Notes under the pieces: generated by a model | What the model saw: only the letters and a program-made list of their open reading frames with translations | Databases searched by the model: none | Told to the model about the DNA's origin: nothing | Source of the DNA: Oreocharis arfaki | Lineage: Eukaryota; Chordata; Aves; Passeriformes; Paramythiidae | Assembly: GCA_013398015.1 (NCBI GenBank) | Contig: VZRR01013897.1 | Location: 100,589-164,588 of the forward strand | Direction of reading: 5' to 3' | Length of the DNA stretch: 64,000 nucleotides | Position numbers and translations under genes: made by a program | Shown here: piece after piece, positions 35,301 to 50,300 of the stretch | Layout of the letters: each line of letters begins with the position of its first letter | Position numbering within the stretch: the stretch's first letter is position 1

Positions 35301-38300
35301 GTGTTGGATTAGAAAGCAGAAATAGAGTTATAAATGGTCATTTTGTGGTTTACCAGTTCTTCAGCCATGCCACATATGGGCTACAGCCAGGTAGAACACG
35401 TTTGACTAAACTACAACCCAAAGCAAGGAACTGCCACAATGCCAAAACAAAACCCAGAAGTGTTCACCAACATGTCCAAACCTCTTCCACCTGGCACAGC
35501 ATGATTTCCCTCACCCAAACAATGTGGTAGAAGTTCTGTGCTGACTTACATCCTATTCAGTTCCACTGAAGCCCTCTCCTGAAGCGCTCACCAGAGAAAC
35601 ATTCCAGTTCACCCCTCTCCCCTGTCCTTTCCCACACACAACCCATTCTGCACAAAAGGGAAGAGCTATTCCCCTTGTGCCAGCTCCTCCTCCTGCTTTG
35701 GAACTAGAGCACACGGTCACAGAGAGATCTGGGAGCTCCCTCCAAAAAATTATTGCAGGAATTCCTTACTGTCCCATTCCCTGCGCCACTCAGCTGGCAC
35801 AGATTCACTCAACCTGCCAAACAACTTGCCTTGCCTTCTCCACACTGAACACCACTAGCTAAAATGACGACACAAATAAACAGGACTACCTGGAAAAACT
35901 ACCTGTGTGGTCTATCTGATGTTCTATTTGAGAACCAAGATGGCAAACTGGGAACTTTGTGAGATGGAAAGCACCAGAGAAAAAACCAGAACATGTGGCC
36001 AGATTCTGACCAGGTCTAAGCAGATACAACGCAGGAGTTATGAAGACATCTGTCTTAGTGCTTAATCACATCAGGTCTGCTTTCCCTTGGCTACCCCAGC
36101 TCACGATTACTATCTCCTCATACCTCTACTGTTTCCTCCAACTGCCGCCCTCCCTGAAATTATTCCTACAAAGAATAAGGAAAAATAGAAGAAAAAAGGC
36201 AACGAATCACCCATTGCTCACCCATTTCTTTGAACTCTTCATTGGCAAGTTGCAGCCATGCTACGTCCACATCATTGAGGTCATAGCGACACATGCTGTC
36301 TGCCAGGGTTCGGATGTCAACGTAGCCCAGCTCCGGAGGCTCTGCGCCTGAGGAGACAATGTATTTCCTGGGACGCGTGAAGGTGATGGCTTTTGTCTCG
36401 GACACAACTCTGAAACAGACAGACAAGCAGACATGAGGTGTGCCAGGCTGCTGAGAGGCTCAGCTCTAGAGAACTCAAAATGCTTTACTCTAAGTGACTA
36501 ACAACCATCAGCAGCAGACACCATCACCCAGCACCACTGAGACGGGAAAACAGTTCTGTGCACTTCCATAAGAGATTGGTGGTATAGGAACTTAACTGGA
36601 GTCATCTAGAAATCCAGTTCATTGCCATAATTCTAAATAAAATTAAATATTAGAGGACAGAGCTGTGCTTACTCTTACCTGAAATTCCCATTTGTTTAAA
36701 GCTAAAGCAGGAACCCTGTATTTACATAGTGGCTGCCATACACACAGATGTTAAACTCTGGTTTAAGAATTTTTTTACATCAAATCTGTTTAACTAAAAT
36801 ACTGACAACAAGAACATTCACGGAGAAAAGAAGTATTTCCAGCTGTGTGAGCAAAGGACATTGTCCCTTCTCTTAGTTAACAGCACACACTGAAATTTAG
36901 TTTAGATGACATCCACTTCACAATACAGCCCTGGTACCTCCAGGAGCAACAGGCTGCACTGCCAAATGTCTGCCTCCTGCAGAACCACTGGAGATGATTT
37001 TTTGGGGTGCTAGTGCTGCAAAGGAGACTGCACTACTCTGTGTTGCCACAACTCTCTGCTGGGAACAGCCTAAGCTCCACAATGAGCAGGACAGCCTCCA
37101 TCCTCCACTATCCTGCCCCCATCTGAGGTCCAATGTGTTAACTCCTCCTAGCAGAAGCCCTGGTCTGCCACTGCTGTATTTGCACAAACAGATCTCAGTA
37201 AATCCTCTACCAATTTCAGTCTTCTGCACATCCCTAAAGTTTCCCCTCTTCTAGCTTATTTCAGACAACTATCAGAAATGGTGTGCAAGAGTCAAATGCT
37301 GAATTTGGGGCTTCTGAGGGGCTGTGAAAAAATACAAATGTGAATGACCTTGCCAGCCTAACTGCACTGCCCAAACTGTTTCTGGTAATACTGCACAGTT
37401 AGAAAATTATGAAGTTAGACACTACTGCATCTTTGCAGAGAACGCACTTTAAACTGGGCACTGCTCTCCAAATCTTCCTTATCATAAATTCCTTCTAGAG
37501 TACCTCTCAATGGAAATCATAACCTCTGGGCAGCACCCTGCCACAGTAGTGGCACAGAAGAAACAAGCACAGTGACTCCGACCTCAAAACAATTCCCTTT
37601 ACTGGCTTTATTTCTGTGATATAAAGAAGTTAAAAAAAGGCAACTCTGACTACACACTGAAAACCATTCAGCTGAATTGTCCATCTGACCACGTGTTTAC
37701 AGTGAACCTCCACACAGCCTCGCTCCTTTCTCCTGCTCCTCTGCCCTCACCAGTCACTACCAGGCCACACCTTTTATTCACTGTTACGTTCCTTGCATAA
37801 GCTCCCTGTACAGCTTTGGCTTCTATCCTACACCAGCTATGATCTCTCTATTGCTTATTCCATGTACAGAACACCCCCCCTTCCCTCCCAAAGCCAGGCA
37901 CAGAGCAGTTCCGCACTGCAGCAGCACCCCGGCAGAGCTCTCTGATTGTTCTGTGAGGGAGCAAAGAGCACAATAATCAGGCACCAGTGAACCCCTCTGA
38001 CCAGCAGGTGCTCAGCAGTAGGACTACACCAGATAGCTCAGCAGCTAACAAGGAGTGGTGCCTGCTGTGCCAATACCTACAACTGTAGATGCCTTCTTTC
38101 CCTATCTTTTAACATCTTAAATTTGGAGAGACATCTCTATTGGCCCTTGGCAGAGAACAGCTCTCTCCTACATGAGTACCTGGACCTGCTATAGCCACCA
38201 AACCACCTCCCTGACAGTCACAGGGCAGTGATTCCCTGGGAGGCTTTTCCTCTGCTCAAGTCCATAGGTGTCCTGGCCGTCCCACAGCCTTGGGAGATGC

Positions 38301-41300
38301 TTAACAGAGAAATCAGTGAGGAGGAGGCAATGTGAGTGCATGTGTACTCTATGTGTGTGTGTTTGTCTCTGCAGGGACTGGGAGAGGCCAGTGTGGAGCA
38401 GGGAAAGGGCATGTTCCCATGCCCTAAACTGCAGAGCAGAGAGCAAAATGCCAGGTTGTCCTTGGAGCTCTGGGTCCAATCCTTCAGAAGAAGGAAGGAC
38501 AGGGTTTACCTCATGTGCAGGTTAGTTCCTCATTGTACAGACCCAGTGGGGCACTCTGCAGCTTGCTGCACGGAACAAAAACAACACTAACAAACTTTCC
38601 TGTGCCTCCCCCTAAGCCAAGGTTAAAGCTGACAGATACAGACCTAACAAGAAGCAGTCAGTGTACCATCATCATGAATTTTTTGCTATGTATCAAGGAT
38701 TGAGCTGTTGTGGTCCCCCCAGCCCTGGGGGGACCACCTGGTGGGTGAAAATTATTGGACTTATTGGCCAGCCTGGACTGACTCAAAGAGATCTACAGTG
38801 ATTAAATGGCAAAAATTCTTGTTCTTATTTTCTCCAATCCCTAGTAAGCGTAAAATGGGCTGCAGCACACTCCTGCTCTTAGAACTGCAGTGTTTAATTT
38901 GAAACAGGAAATAGTATCTAAGTGTAACAAACATGGCAAGGAAAATAAGGGGTTTTTGGATAAGAGCTAGAAAATCTCACATTATTTAGTTACATGCACA
39001 TCTGGACGGTTCTTAAAACAGATGAAATGTTGTACAATCAATTTCTTGGGTTAGTAAATGAAATCACACACAGAAAAATAATATGAAAACAAAATAATGT
39101 GGTGTTTTCTCTAGCCCTTAAGCCCTGTTTGTCCAACCGTTCCTTGAAAGGAACCTATGGCTTGGAAAGAAGCAGAGAGAACACCAGACAAGGGCTCTTC
39201 CAGCAGTGTAAGTGAGCTCAAGTCTGGCTTAAAAATTGAAGCAATTTTTAAGATTCTGTCATCACACTCCATGCTAGTGTATTGCCAAAATCAGGTCTCT
39301 GACATTTGTATTTCACACAGGCAGAACAGGCCTGACTCTTGACCTCTCTGACCATTCAAAAAGGTGAGGCAGGCTCCTCTTCATCTCTGAGAATCAAGAC
39401 CGTCCTAGCTGGGCACTGTGCAATAAAGCTCAGGAAGCCAAGGCAATGTAGACATAAGCTGCTAGAACCAACGTGTGTGTATTTGTTCACATTCCTCCAA
39501 ATTATACCTGGCTACTGGTTCTGGGATGGTCCCTGGGCTAACTGGCACCTGAACTCCCTTTTCCCACTCCTGCCTCCAGGGATCTGCCAGCACATAGTAT
39601 TCATCAGGGTTCAGCTGGAAGGAGTCATGTAACTTCATGGCAGTGATCAGGTCCGTTCTGAACACCTGCAAAGAGAGTGACCAAGAGAGAAAAATAGAGA
39701 CACTGACATTTGATATTGACACTCTGTGATTCACAGCTTCAGGGTAACCATGGAGCACCATGTGTAACAAGGTCACTGTACCACCAGTGCACCAGCCCAG
39801 CCCACTGCAGAACAGAGTTTAGCGTCATGGCAGGGAGAGGGGTGGCTGAAGGCACGAATATTGACAGGATGACTTCCATCTAACTCCACTGGGGCTCCTC
39901 CTGCACTGGAGACGTAGTTCTAAAAGGTGTTACCCACTTTTTCCTCCATATTGGCTGCAATAAAAGCTGCAGGAGCTCTGAGTTGGAAAACAGCAGCACA
40001 AGGAAGATTCATTTTTGCTCCCAGACCTTTTGGATTTTTTTTTTTTTAAATTATTGGAGCTCTGACTCATACAAAGACATTCTAGAAATTCCCTGTGGTA
40101 GAAATCAAGGCGTGATTCCACCATGACCAGCCACAAGAGGAAATTCTAAGGAGATGACTCTTGGTCCAAGTACTTAGAAAAAAAAAAACTCAAAAGACAA
40201 AAAAGTAAGATCCAAACTGGAATTCTGGCGGCAGCTCCCTGTCCAGCACAGGTATTTATTCAATCAGCTGCCGACACCTCTGTGTCACAGCTGTAATTTT
40301 ACTTTGCCTTTGCAAAGGCATCCAGCTCTAAAACCAGCAGGATGTTTGGCAACCTTTGGGCTAGCAGCCATGAACAAGCAGCTGTGCTGTCTTCAACAAG
40401 CCAGAGAATGAAATAAAAAGGGATTCACTCCTGTGGCAGGCCTGCTGTGGCACTGCTGTGGCACTGCTGTGGCAGCTCCAGCCTGTTGGTGTTGCAGAAA
40501 GCCAAGAGTGCTGCTATCACATGCATCCCAGCTACACGCCTGCACTTGCTGACATGAGTTCCAGCCCTTCCCACCCCGCTCCCCGCAAGAGGCAAGGCCT
40601 TCCTCACCTCCACAACACTAATTTTTAACTATACTCCATGCCTCATTCAAAGGAAAGGGTTAAAATCCAGGTGACAGAAAGTAAGCACCACGAGGACAAG
40701 AAAACGACAGGTAGAGCTCCCTGCAGACTTCTCAGTCTGTGGTTGTCAGAATCAACATCCAGCAAGCCCCATGCTGCAGTTACAGAAGAAAAGACTCTGG
40801 ATTTTCAGGGCAGTGCTCCTACACTCCCTTATGAGGCTGCTATGGGGGCAGAGTGACCCATCCTCCCAGCCCCAAACCAATGGCCACGCTGTTTCCTCAG
40901 CCCCAGCCCGCTGCTGCACGTGGCTGAGGCAGAACCAGATGTACAGAGACCTAACCAGGCAGGCCTCCCCAGGGCAGCTGCTTCTGTCACCCACTACTCA
41001 CACACCTGAAAACCCCAGGATTTTTGGGAAGGATTTTGGTGTACCTGATAGCTAATTACACTTCTGAAAATATTTTCAAGTGGGATTTGCCTTGCGGCAC
41101 TGCACACCTTGAAACCTTTCCTCCCTCCCAACACACATACATTATCCCACTTTGTCTGCCTATGTTTCTGTTTCTGCTCAGGTTTTGTCATTAAAATAGC
41201 ATAAAATCATGACATTTTTCTTAACACTTGTCTTGACATGTTCAGAAAAGCTGCCAACATTAAAAAGTAAAGAAAAATATTACCATATGAAGAACAGAGT

Positions 41301-44300
41301 GAACACTGGTAATGAAATATAATGAAATGTTTTAAACAATTCAATTACAAGTCCTATGAGGCTTCAATCAAGAAATGAAAAGTAAGCCACAAAGTAAATG
41401 GGCTCACAAAATAAACATGCACAGCTGGCCAGGGGATTCTGCACTTTTAAGTGATTTGACTTAAAGCAATCAAAAGTCAAATTAAAAGAAGACTAAAAAT
41501 ATAAAATGGGACGCAAACCTTGCTCAATCTCAGAGCCAAAATAACTCAGGCTCTCGGATAAATTTGTCACAAAACTCCCTCAGAAGCAAAGCTAACGCAG
41601 CACCTGACAGCCAAGAAACTCCTTCCCAGGCCAGTGGCCCCGTGACACCATTCCTTCTGCTCTAGCTGCTGATGCAATCAGAGTGCCTGGAGGAAAGCAG
41701 AGCTTACAGAAGTGCTGGCTCTCAGAAGCACTGAACACTTCAAAGCTAAAGGGTGAAACCCTGGCCACACTGAAGTCAATGGGAATTTTGCCACCAACTT
41801 TCAATGAGCCCAGGATTTCACCCGGGGAGTCTACCAAGCCTCACTCTCCTGCCAGCGCGCTTCTCCTGCTGTGGAGAGCAGGGACAATGCAGGGGGGGGA
41901 GGAAAGGCTGTGGAGCAGAGCTAAAGGGAAGTACAAGAGAAGTTCATCCAGACTGAGAAAACATGAGAGAACAGCACAAAACCGCTAAGATTCTGACAAC
42001 AAAAGCAAGGTAAGGGAGAGAAGAAAATAGAAGCATGCAAAAAAACAACAGCAAGACTCCTAATTATCTCAGATAACTTCTTGATAGCCTTTCATGAGGT
42101 AGTTCTCAAAAGCAGGTATAAGGAGCTACTTCTAAGGGATGCACAACTCAAAAGATAACTAAGGAAAACAAGCCTATTGCTAACAAGAATAAATTCACCA
42201 GGGATCTCCACATTCATAAAATAAAAGGTCTTTAAGAGCCAACAATGGAAGGAGTTTGGAAACCTCCAGTACCAGGCATAGTTCACACTGAACAATGAAT
42301 GGGATTCTCCTTGTGAAAACTCTTCTCTGAGACTTAGGTACACTGTCATTAGGGAGATTAATAAAGCAGTTTTTCCTCAACACCACTCACTAATGTGTAA
42401 GGAACACATGTACTGGGCAAGCACAACAAATGAGAAATTCCATCTCCCAGAGCTAATCCTTTCTTCGCAGCTTCTACAAAGTCTACAGTGTAGTATTTTG
42501 CCTGAAGACAGGAAGATTCAGCAAGAACATTTCCAAAGAAATGGATCACATTTTGTGTGTTACTAACAGCTGATCCAACCTGGAAAGTTCAAAGCTTTTT
42601 ATCTCCCCTGATAGGATTTCTTCAAAGCACTAGACAAGACAGAACTGTCAGGAAGCAGATTTCTAGGTTTGACAAGCACTTTAGCAAAGATCACACACAC
42701 CAAGCCCCAATACAAACTATGAAATAAGTGCACCTAATGTAAATTTCCACTGTTCACAAATCAAGCTGCAAATAAACCCTGATGCCTAAAATAGCACAAG
42801 AAGGACTCTGCAGCTATGCTGAACGGGTGTCAGACTTCAACAAAATTCACAGACAGAAACTGGTGGTGGCAGTAGCTGTGCCAACAGCTGAACTTCCTAA
42901 TCTTCAGGGGAGTGGGAAGAGGGGAAGAAGGGGTGAGGGAGGGGAGGTACGTGCCAGCCAAAATGTAGCAAAAAAAAAAGAAAAAAAAAAGAAAAAGAAA
43001 ATGTAAATCAGAAAAAATTGATCCATTACCAGAAAACACGTATGTATATATTTTGTGTACAGGTTCTTTGACGGATGTAACAAAATGCAAATCAAATTCC
43101 AGAAATACCTCAGAAGGTTTCCGGTCTTCATCTCTGGAACATGAAGTCCTACGACGCCGAGATCTGGAATGCTGGGACCAGGTAGACAGACCTAGGATAC
43201 AAAAATGATAATTTGCAGGCTTCTGTGACAAACCTCCAGGAAACTCTTTCAAAATGAACCAGAAAATAAAAGCCACTCAGTCCTAAGATTGTGTGATCAC
43301 TCTCCTGGGTCTGTTTTGTTCCTCATTTCCTAACTGAGGTGTATGCCGGTACTGGCTGCACTGCAATTACCTGCCTTCCACCCAGCATTCGAAAAAAGCC
43401 ACTTCATAACATCCTTCCCCCTGAGCATCAATAAATGACTTCCTGCAGATTAATAACTGACCAGGAGCTCTGCCAATAGCCTGGGATGGACTCTTTGAAG
43501 TTAATGTCCTAGATACCTACACTGGTTACCTGATTTCTGCTGGCGTAAGCCTCTGCACAATGAAGCGCACTGCCACACACACACAGCAAAGCCCACAGAA
43601 CAAGCTGTTGTCTCCCCTCCCAAGCAAATCTCACAGTGTGGTTGTACGATTTTTGTCTGCATAATTATTCACTACATTCCAAACAAATTATACCTTTTTG
43701 CCTTGAAACCATTTGACAGCCTCTGTCAGCTTTCAGAAATATTGTAACAGGAGGAAAGGAAAAAGAAAGAATCTGCACTCCTTTGACAAGATAGTGCTTT
43801 GACACCAGAATATATTATAGCTGTGCAAATCAACTCATTTCAACACAGGAAGATTTGCAGGTACGGCAGGTATTTTCCACTGCCAACTACACAGCAGTAA
43901 TGGGAAAAAAAAAAAGCCAATAAATCCTTCTGGGTTGCAGGGATGAAGGACTTGGACGAGGTCCATCTGATAGGGAAACCAAGACCTATGTCGTGACCTC
44001 TGAAGGATGCAATCAGAATTTGCAAATCTGGGCACTAATTGTTGGCAAATTGAAGCAAATTGATGCAAAGGCCTTCCCACACTGCTCATTCCTTCACTGC
44101 CTGTGCACAAATACGGTAGGAGTAAAAAGGGTAAGGCTACAGTCTGTAGGAGCAGCACCACCACACACCAGCAAGCAGAATCCTCGCGAGGATCAGAAAG
44201 CACTGTTCAAAAGCACAGGATAGGATAAGTTCTCTATTAAAATTTTTAAAATAGTTTTAGAAGTGAAGTAACTGTTCAAGGCTTTCATTGGAAAGATGTG

Positions 44301-47300
44301 ACTGAATAAGAAGTCATCAGAAGAATTCAATATGTTTTAGTTATCTGTGTGTCTTCTCTTTTCAGTTAGTGACACATTAAGGAATCTGCCCCAATAAAAC
44401 CTCTCTGGAACACAGCAATGAATAACAGACATTACACAGAATATGCATAATGGTCAAAATTGAAGCAATGTTCGCAGCAAATAGCTAAAAAAATCTTAGA
44501 TTCTCCCGAGGTAAGAATACAGAGAGGATCACTTAAACCAAATGTTAAGTGTTTTAATATATGGTGAAGTTATCAGCACTCTTCCTCCTTTCTATAATGG
44601 GAAAAAAAGAAGAAAAAGAAAAATAGTTACTGACTGTCATTTATTAATCTGTGAGAAAAGCCAGACTCCCAAGATCATTTAACTACCACTCCATTTAAGT
44701 GTTCCCTTGAAAACTGAAGGAGAAACACAAGCAGGAGTATGAACTTCTTGTGAGGATCCTATCAGCCTATCTCCAAACTCAACTTAAGGTCAGAAGGGAG
44801 TAAGTAAAATCCCTCACAAAAACTGTGAGATACACAGCTAAAATACATGACAAAATCTCCCAGATTTATTTCCTGTAACGTAGCAATGTAAATATTAATA
44901 TTTTAACACTCAGACAGATGTGATTTCTTTAATCAACAGCCTCCCTAGAAGACACAGAGCATATACATACCCACACAGATTAGCATTCAGTTCTCATGGG
45001 TTCTGATATTTTCCATTGTCAAGACATTAATATCTGACCAACTAGCTGCCACTAAGGTGTTCAGCAAGTTAAACCACTGCACCAGCAAGTCAGCACCTGG
45101 AAATTTCCAATTCATTTGTGGATCTCAGTGGTTTTGTACACTGTTGGACATGTGGGAGAGAGCCTGCACATGAGATAAAGAATTAACAACAAGCTGTACT
45201 GGCAAGGTGTGTTTGATTCCAGTTTCTGTGGGAGATGAGCTGGTGAGTCTGGAGGCTTTAACGCGGTTGTTCCCAAGTAAGGCAAGCATCTGGCAAAATT
45301 AGTGCAGTGGCAGTGTGGTGTACTTCTGGGTCTTTAACAGAGTCCTTTAATTCAGCTCTGATAACAATTTATCATAAATTGAATTTAAAAAGAGTATGGG
45401 CTGCCTTTTTTTTTTCCAATATGAGTATTAACAGATGGATTTCCAGGTCTCTCTCATGCCACGAAGAAGCTACAAAGGTGAGGAGTAAACCAACCCCTGC
45501 CATATCATCCATCTCCATTTCTCCACTGCGTCATCTTACACATCAGAACAAGTGTCTTAAATGCACACTTCTGTGTCCATGTACACAAGGGTTTGGTCAC
45601 TGGATTAATTAACTATTCCACGTTACACAAAAGGGTAACTGTTATCATCAAAACTACAAGAGCTTCACTCTAAATGATTTTTTAAGTGCTACATGAAAGC
45701 ACACTACATAAAATTTCCATGCGTTAAGAGACAACTCAAACACAGCCAGCCTTCCTCAGGACCTGTTATGAGTGTTTTTTCCATGCCAGCTACCTCGCTA
45801 CACTGAATGAGGAAAGAAAGTCCCTCACGTAGTTCTGTAACAGCCACTTCCTTGCACACAAAATCGGTGAGTGCACAGTGGAAACACTGTTACTGAAGAG
45901 GCTGTTGGATTTTTCTGAGCAGTGTAAACTACATAATACCACGAGAAAGCGGCAGAAGAATTCCTCATGGGACTGAGGTTTTACTACACACCGCAGCTAA
46001 CAGATGACCTTTGGCGAGGGCTTCACATCAATAGGGAAAACATTTACTCACTGAATAAACAAAGCCACACTATAAGCCTTGAATTCACAGATTCAAACCG
46101 GCGCCACTGCTTAGACACGAAAAGTAAGAAATTGGAGGAGCCAGCCAAATGACAGCAAAATACTCAGCTCGTAACAGTATTGAATCTAACTACTTGTGAA
46201 ATCCCAAACAAGAGTTCCAACTCTGCTTCCATCAAAACTAATAGCCAAATACCACTGCCTTCACCAGTGCCAAGCCCAGGTCACTGAATTTCCCAAAGCT
46301 GCTCTCATTAACAAGCCATCCACCCACTCTGCCTACACCAATAAAAGTGCAGGAGGAAAATTAAGGATGTTATTTGTCTATTAAGCATCCTTTCCATATT
46401 TTCATACCTAATCCCGAAAAGGGACCTCACTGAAAGCAAAACTTCACAGGCAATTACACCTACTTCAGTGGTTAATGATCTGATTTGTGTATCTGAGCGC
46501 AGGAAGTAAGAACCATTCCTGGATTATACGGAAGGAAGAATCTGCTGTGTTCAAAACAAAACCCAGGATTCAAAACAGCTCTTCTGTACTATTAAAAGCA
46601 TATGAACCTATTTCAGTTATTTTAGAAAGATTCCAGACACTTTTCACCAAAATTATCCTCTTTCATTAAGTATCCAAAATCACAGTGTTCACCAAGTTTT
46701 CTGAGTACTAGCCTTAGTTCCAAACTGGATTAGGATCACCAAGACTAGAAAAACAACTGAAGATCAAGAGTTAAACTCAGTTTTGGTAAAATAAAATTAA
46801 AATTTGAAAAAAAATCATAAGACAAGTCTGAATCACTGGGATTTGGAAGACAGAAAAGCTCTGTAAGATAACATTATACACCTCATGGGAAGAATGAGTT
46901 TCACAGCAGATGGAATAACAGTGAGATGTTAAGAGAGCCCATGCTACCAGAAGCCATGTGAGAAACAGTAAATACGAAAAATACACAACTCCAAGGCATG
47001 AAGCCAAATAAACACATTCAAAATATGCATTTCCCTCATTATCAGACATCAGAGATAAAAGGTATCTTATTAAGTGTTACATAATCATACAAGTTTAGGA
47101 TGAACATAGCAGCCTAGTCAGCATCAGCACTCTGAGAGAGAGACCAAGACCATTTGGGTTCTTTTACAGTTCAGATTCTTTCAGATGACCAAGGTGTTTT
47201 AGAAGGATTTCTTCACTGAGAACAACAGAAGAGAGATGATACTCTTATTACATGTTCTCGGTTTTCCTTTTGCATTTATCTACTTAAGGAAAAAAAACCC

Positions 47301-50300
47301 CAAAAAGAAATCCCAAATCACTAAAAATATGTAATCCTCAGCAAGGGAGGCAGAGCTCTAACACACCACTGGTGCTACAAAGGACTTCTCAGACTAAAAT
47401 AGGAATTTTTTTTCTGTTCCCCAAGGCTGCTATGAGCACTTCACACTGTAAATACAGTGTTTTTATAATACCGCCACAGGGTGTACGTAACACACACGCC
47501 TCCTGATAATAAAAGAAAGCAATCAAGGAGTGAGCATTCTTTTTCCCTATTTGTGAAGAACACACACTTCCCAAAAGGAAAAACTTAATCAATTTTAACT
47601 GCATCATTTTATTAAATGATCTGTCAAGAACACGTTTTCATTCAAAAAAAAAAAAATCCAATCAAAACAGAAAATTGCTTGGAACCAATAAAACAATTCA
47701 AGCCCAGAGGGAATTCTACCCTGCAACTAATACACCGCTCAGCATGAGCAGAGAAGTCTCGGCTATTAGGTATCATGCACAAGGCTGTTGTAAAGCCACC
47801 TGTAAGGCACCCAGCTGTGTCCCTGGAGAACCACCTGCTGCTACAGCCTCTGAACACTTCAAAGCCCCGGATCACTGCAAGCACTTCTCCCACCGTAAAT
47901 ACGCTCCCGCCACACCAGGCAGCACAACAGAGCAAAGCAGCCCTGACACGGATCTATGTCTGGCTGTCACTCCTGCTTAACAGCAGCGTTTCCAGATGCC
48001 TGTGCTGCTCTGCAGCTCACCCTGGGACCAACTAGGTGCTGCTGCCAATGCTGTCAGAAAGATCTGCAGCTTGAGGAGAAAACAGAGGTGCCTGGTCTCC
48101 CCACTTACTGCCTGGCCCACTACTCCTTACAGCAGGGGCTCCATGCCACTTAGAAATATCTCCATGCCTCAAATTCCAGCACGAAGCAAACAGAAGCAAA
48201 CTATTCTGTGGGCAGTTTCCATTATGTCAGGTACAGAAAGAGCTGCCTGGCAGGAATTCTTCAGGCCTTACCACAGAGAAAGCAGCATGCAAGCAAACAC
48301 AACCTAAGGCACCGTCTCACGTAGCCATATTTCCTCTCTCACTTTTCTGTTGCTGGAGGGTTTCTCCATCTATCTTCCTTATCTTTGTAGCATATTATTA
48401 TACAATAATTTCATTCAAGATCAAAACAGAAGAAGCAATAGCCTTTTATCACTTGTCAACAGCAATGCTAAGGGAAATTTAGTGTCAGTTGACGGCTCCC
48501 CAATTGCAGCTGCTGAACAACGCGTTGATCCATACGATCTCTGCAGTGCTTTACAACACCACCGCACAACTGCTCAGTCTCTGACACACATAATGAACCA
48601 TCCTTGCAGCTCCCTGCCACAGCACTTGTGCACAAGTTCCCTCCTGTCATCTCTTTCCTCAGTAGCTCAAATTTGAGTTTTATCATCTCAAAGGACACAC
48701 ACATAACCACACACAGGCACTCTTCTAACAGTCAGGAATTCCTAGATCTCATTTTTCAGCACAAGACCCAAGTGCCACTCAAGCTCCCCACGGTAGCCGT
48801 AACAGTGAACAGTTTTAACTCAAGTTTACTACAGGTTATCAAAGCCAATCTGAGCACCTCCCATGCTAGCATTCATAGGCTGATAACGCGATGTTGTCAG
48901 GCCTTGAAAGTCCAGTGGACTTAGGTGTACTCAATCTAGAAGTCTTGTAAAGAAAATTGTGCCTCTCCAAAAATGAATCATGGTATCACAGAACATGCTG
49001 AGTTGGAAGGGACTCATCAGGATCATAGAGTCCAACTCCAGGCCCTGCACATGACCAGCCCCAAGAGTCACAGCAGGTACCCAAGAGGGTTTGCCCCTCT
49101 AAGCATTCAAATGCTTCGTGAGCTCTGTCAGGCTGGTGCTGTGACCACTGCCCTGGGGAGCCTATTGCAGGGCCCAACCACCCTCTGGATGAAAACCTTT
49201 TCCTGATGTCCAACCTAACCCCCCTGGCTGAGCTTCATGCCATTTCCTTGAGTCTTGTCACTGGTCATGAGAGTGAAGAGATCAGCGCCTGCCCCTCTGC
49301 TTCCCCTCGTGAGGATGTTGTAACTGCAGTGAGGTCTCCCCTCAGTCTCCTCCAGGCTGAACAGACCAAATGCCCTTAGCCACTCCTCACACAGCTTCCC
49401 CTCAAGGCCCTTCACCATCCTTGTAGCCCTTCTTTGGATGGTTTCTAGTGGCTTAATGTCTTTTTTATACTGAGGAGCCCAAAACTGCCCCCCAGCACTT
49501 GAGGTGAGGCCGCCCCAGTGCAGAGCAGAGCGGGACAATCCCCTCCCTTGCCCGGCTGGTGATGCTGTGCCTCATGTCCCTCAGGACACGTTTGGCACTC
49601 CTGGCTGCCAGGGCACTGCTGGCTCAGTTGACTTTCCATCAACCAGGACCCTCTGCACAGTACTGCTCTCCAGCCTCTCATTCCTCAGTCTGTCCGTACA
49701 TCCAGGGTTGTCCTGTTCCAGGTGCAGAATCCTGCACTTGTCCTTGTTAAGTGTTCATATGGTTGGTGATTGCCCAGCTCTCTAACTTGCTGAGGTCTCT
49801 GCAGGGCCTCTTTGCAACAGCTCCTCCCAATTAAGTGTCCTCAGCAAGTCTACTCAGTATTCCTTCCAGTTCTGTCCAAGTCATTCATGAAGGTGTTGAA
49901 GAGCACAGGGCCAAGGATGGAGCCCTGCAGAACCTGGACACCAGCCAGATGTCACCCCATTCCCTATAACCCTCTGTGCCCAACCCATGAGCCAGTTGCT
50001 CACCCACGATACATGATTGTTACCTAGCTCTGTGCTGGATACCTTGTCCAGAAGCATCTTATGAGACAGTATCCAAAGCTTTGCTGAACTCCAAAAAGAT
50101 TTTATCTACTGCTTTTCCTAGATCAACTAGGCAGGTCACCCTGTTGTAGAAGGATTCAACAAGCAGGACTTTCCCCTCATGAAGCCGTGCTGGCTGTGAC
50201 CAATGCAGGTTGCATTATCCTACAGCTGTTTTTCAATATCTCCCTAAATAATCTTTTCCATGATTTTACCAGGCACTAAAGTGACACTGACAAACCTGCA

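Larger units (their letters stand above)
39666..43108 (-). other. JADE1: JADE1 intron, 3443 nt
   Basis: Contains a three-copy 11-bp minisatellite (40443-40475) and an A/G-rich low-complexity run (about 42970-43001) close to the upstream donor. No exon recognised. Confidence 0.65.

Noticed and set aside
42830..43276. 148-codon - strand ORF spanning a JADE1 exon
   Set aside because: Only 43109-43191 within it is the real exon; the rest is read-through into intron, including the poly-F from the U-rich tract.
47642..48307. Overlapping ORFs of about 100 codons on both strands next to the CR1
   Set aside because: No consistent frame, no splice structure and no recognisable protein; intronic noise.
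49504..49785. 93-codon ORF on the + strand
   Set aside because: Lies within the CR1 element, whose coding strand is -; it is antisense to degraded ORF2.
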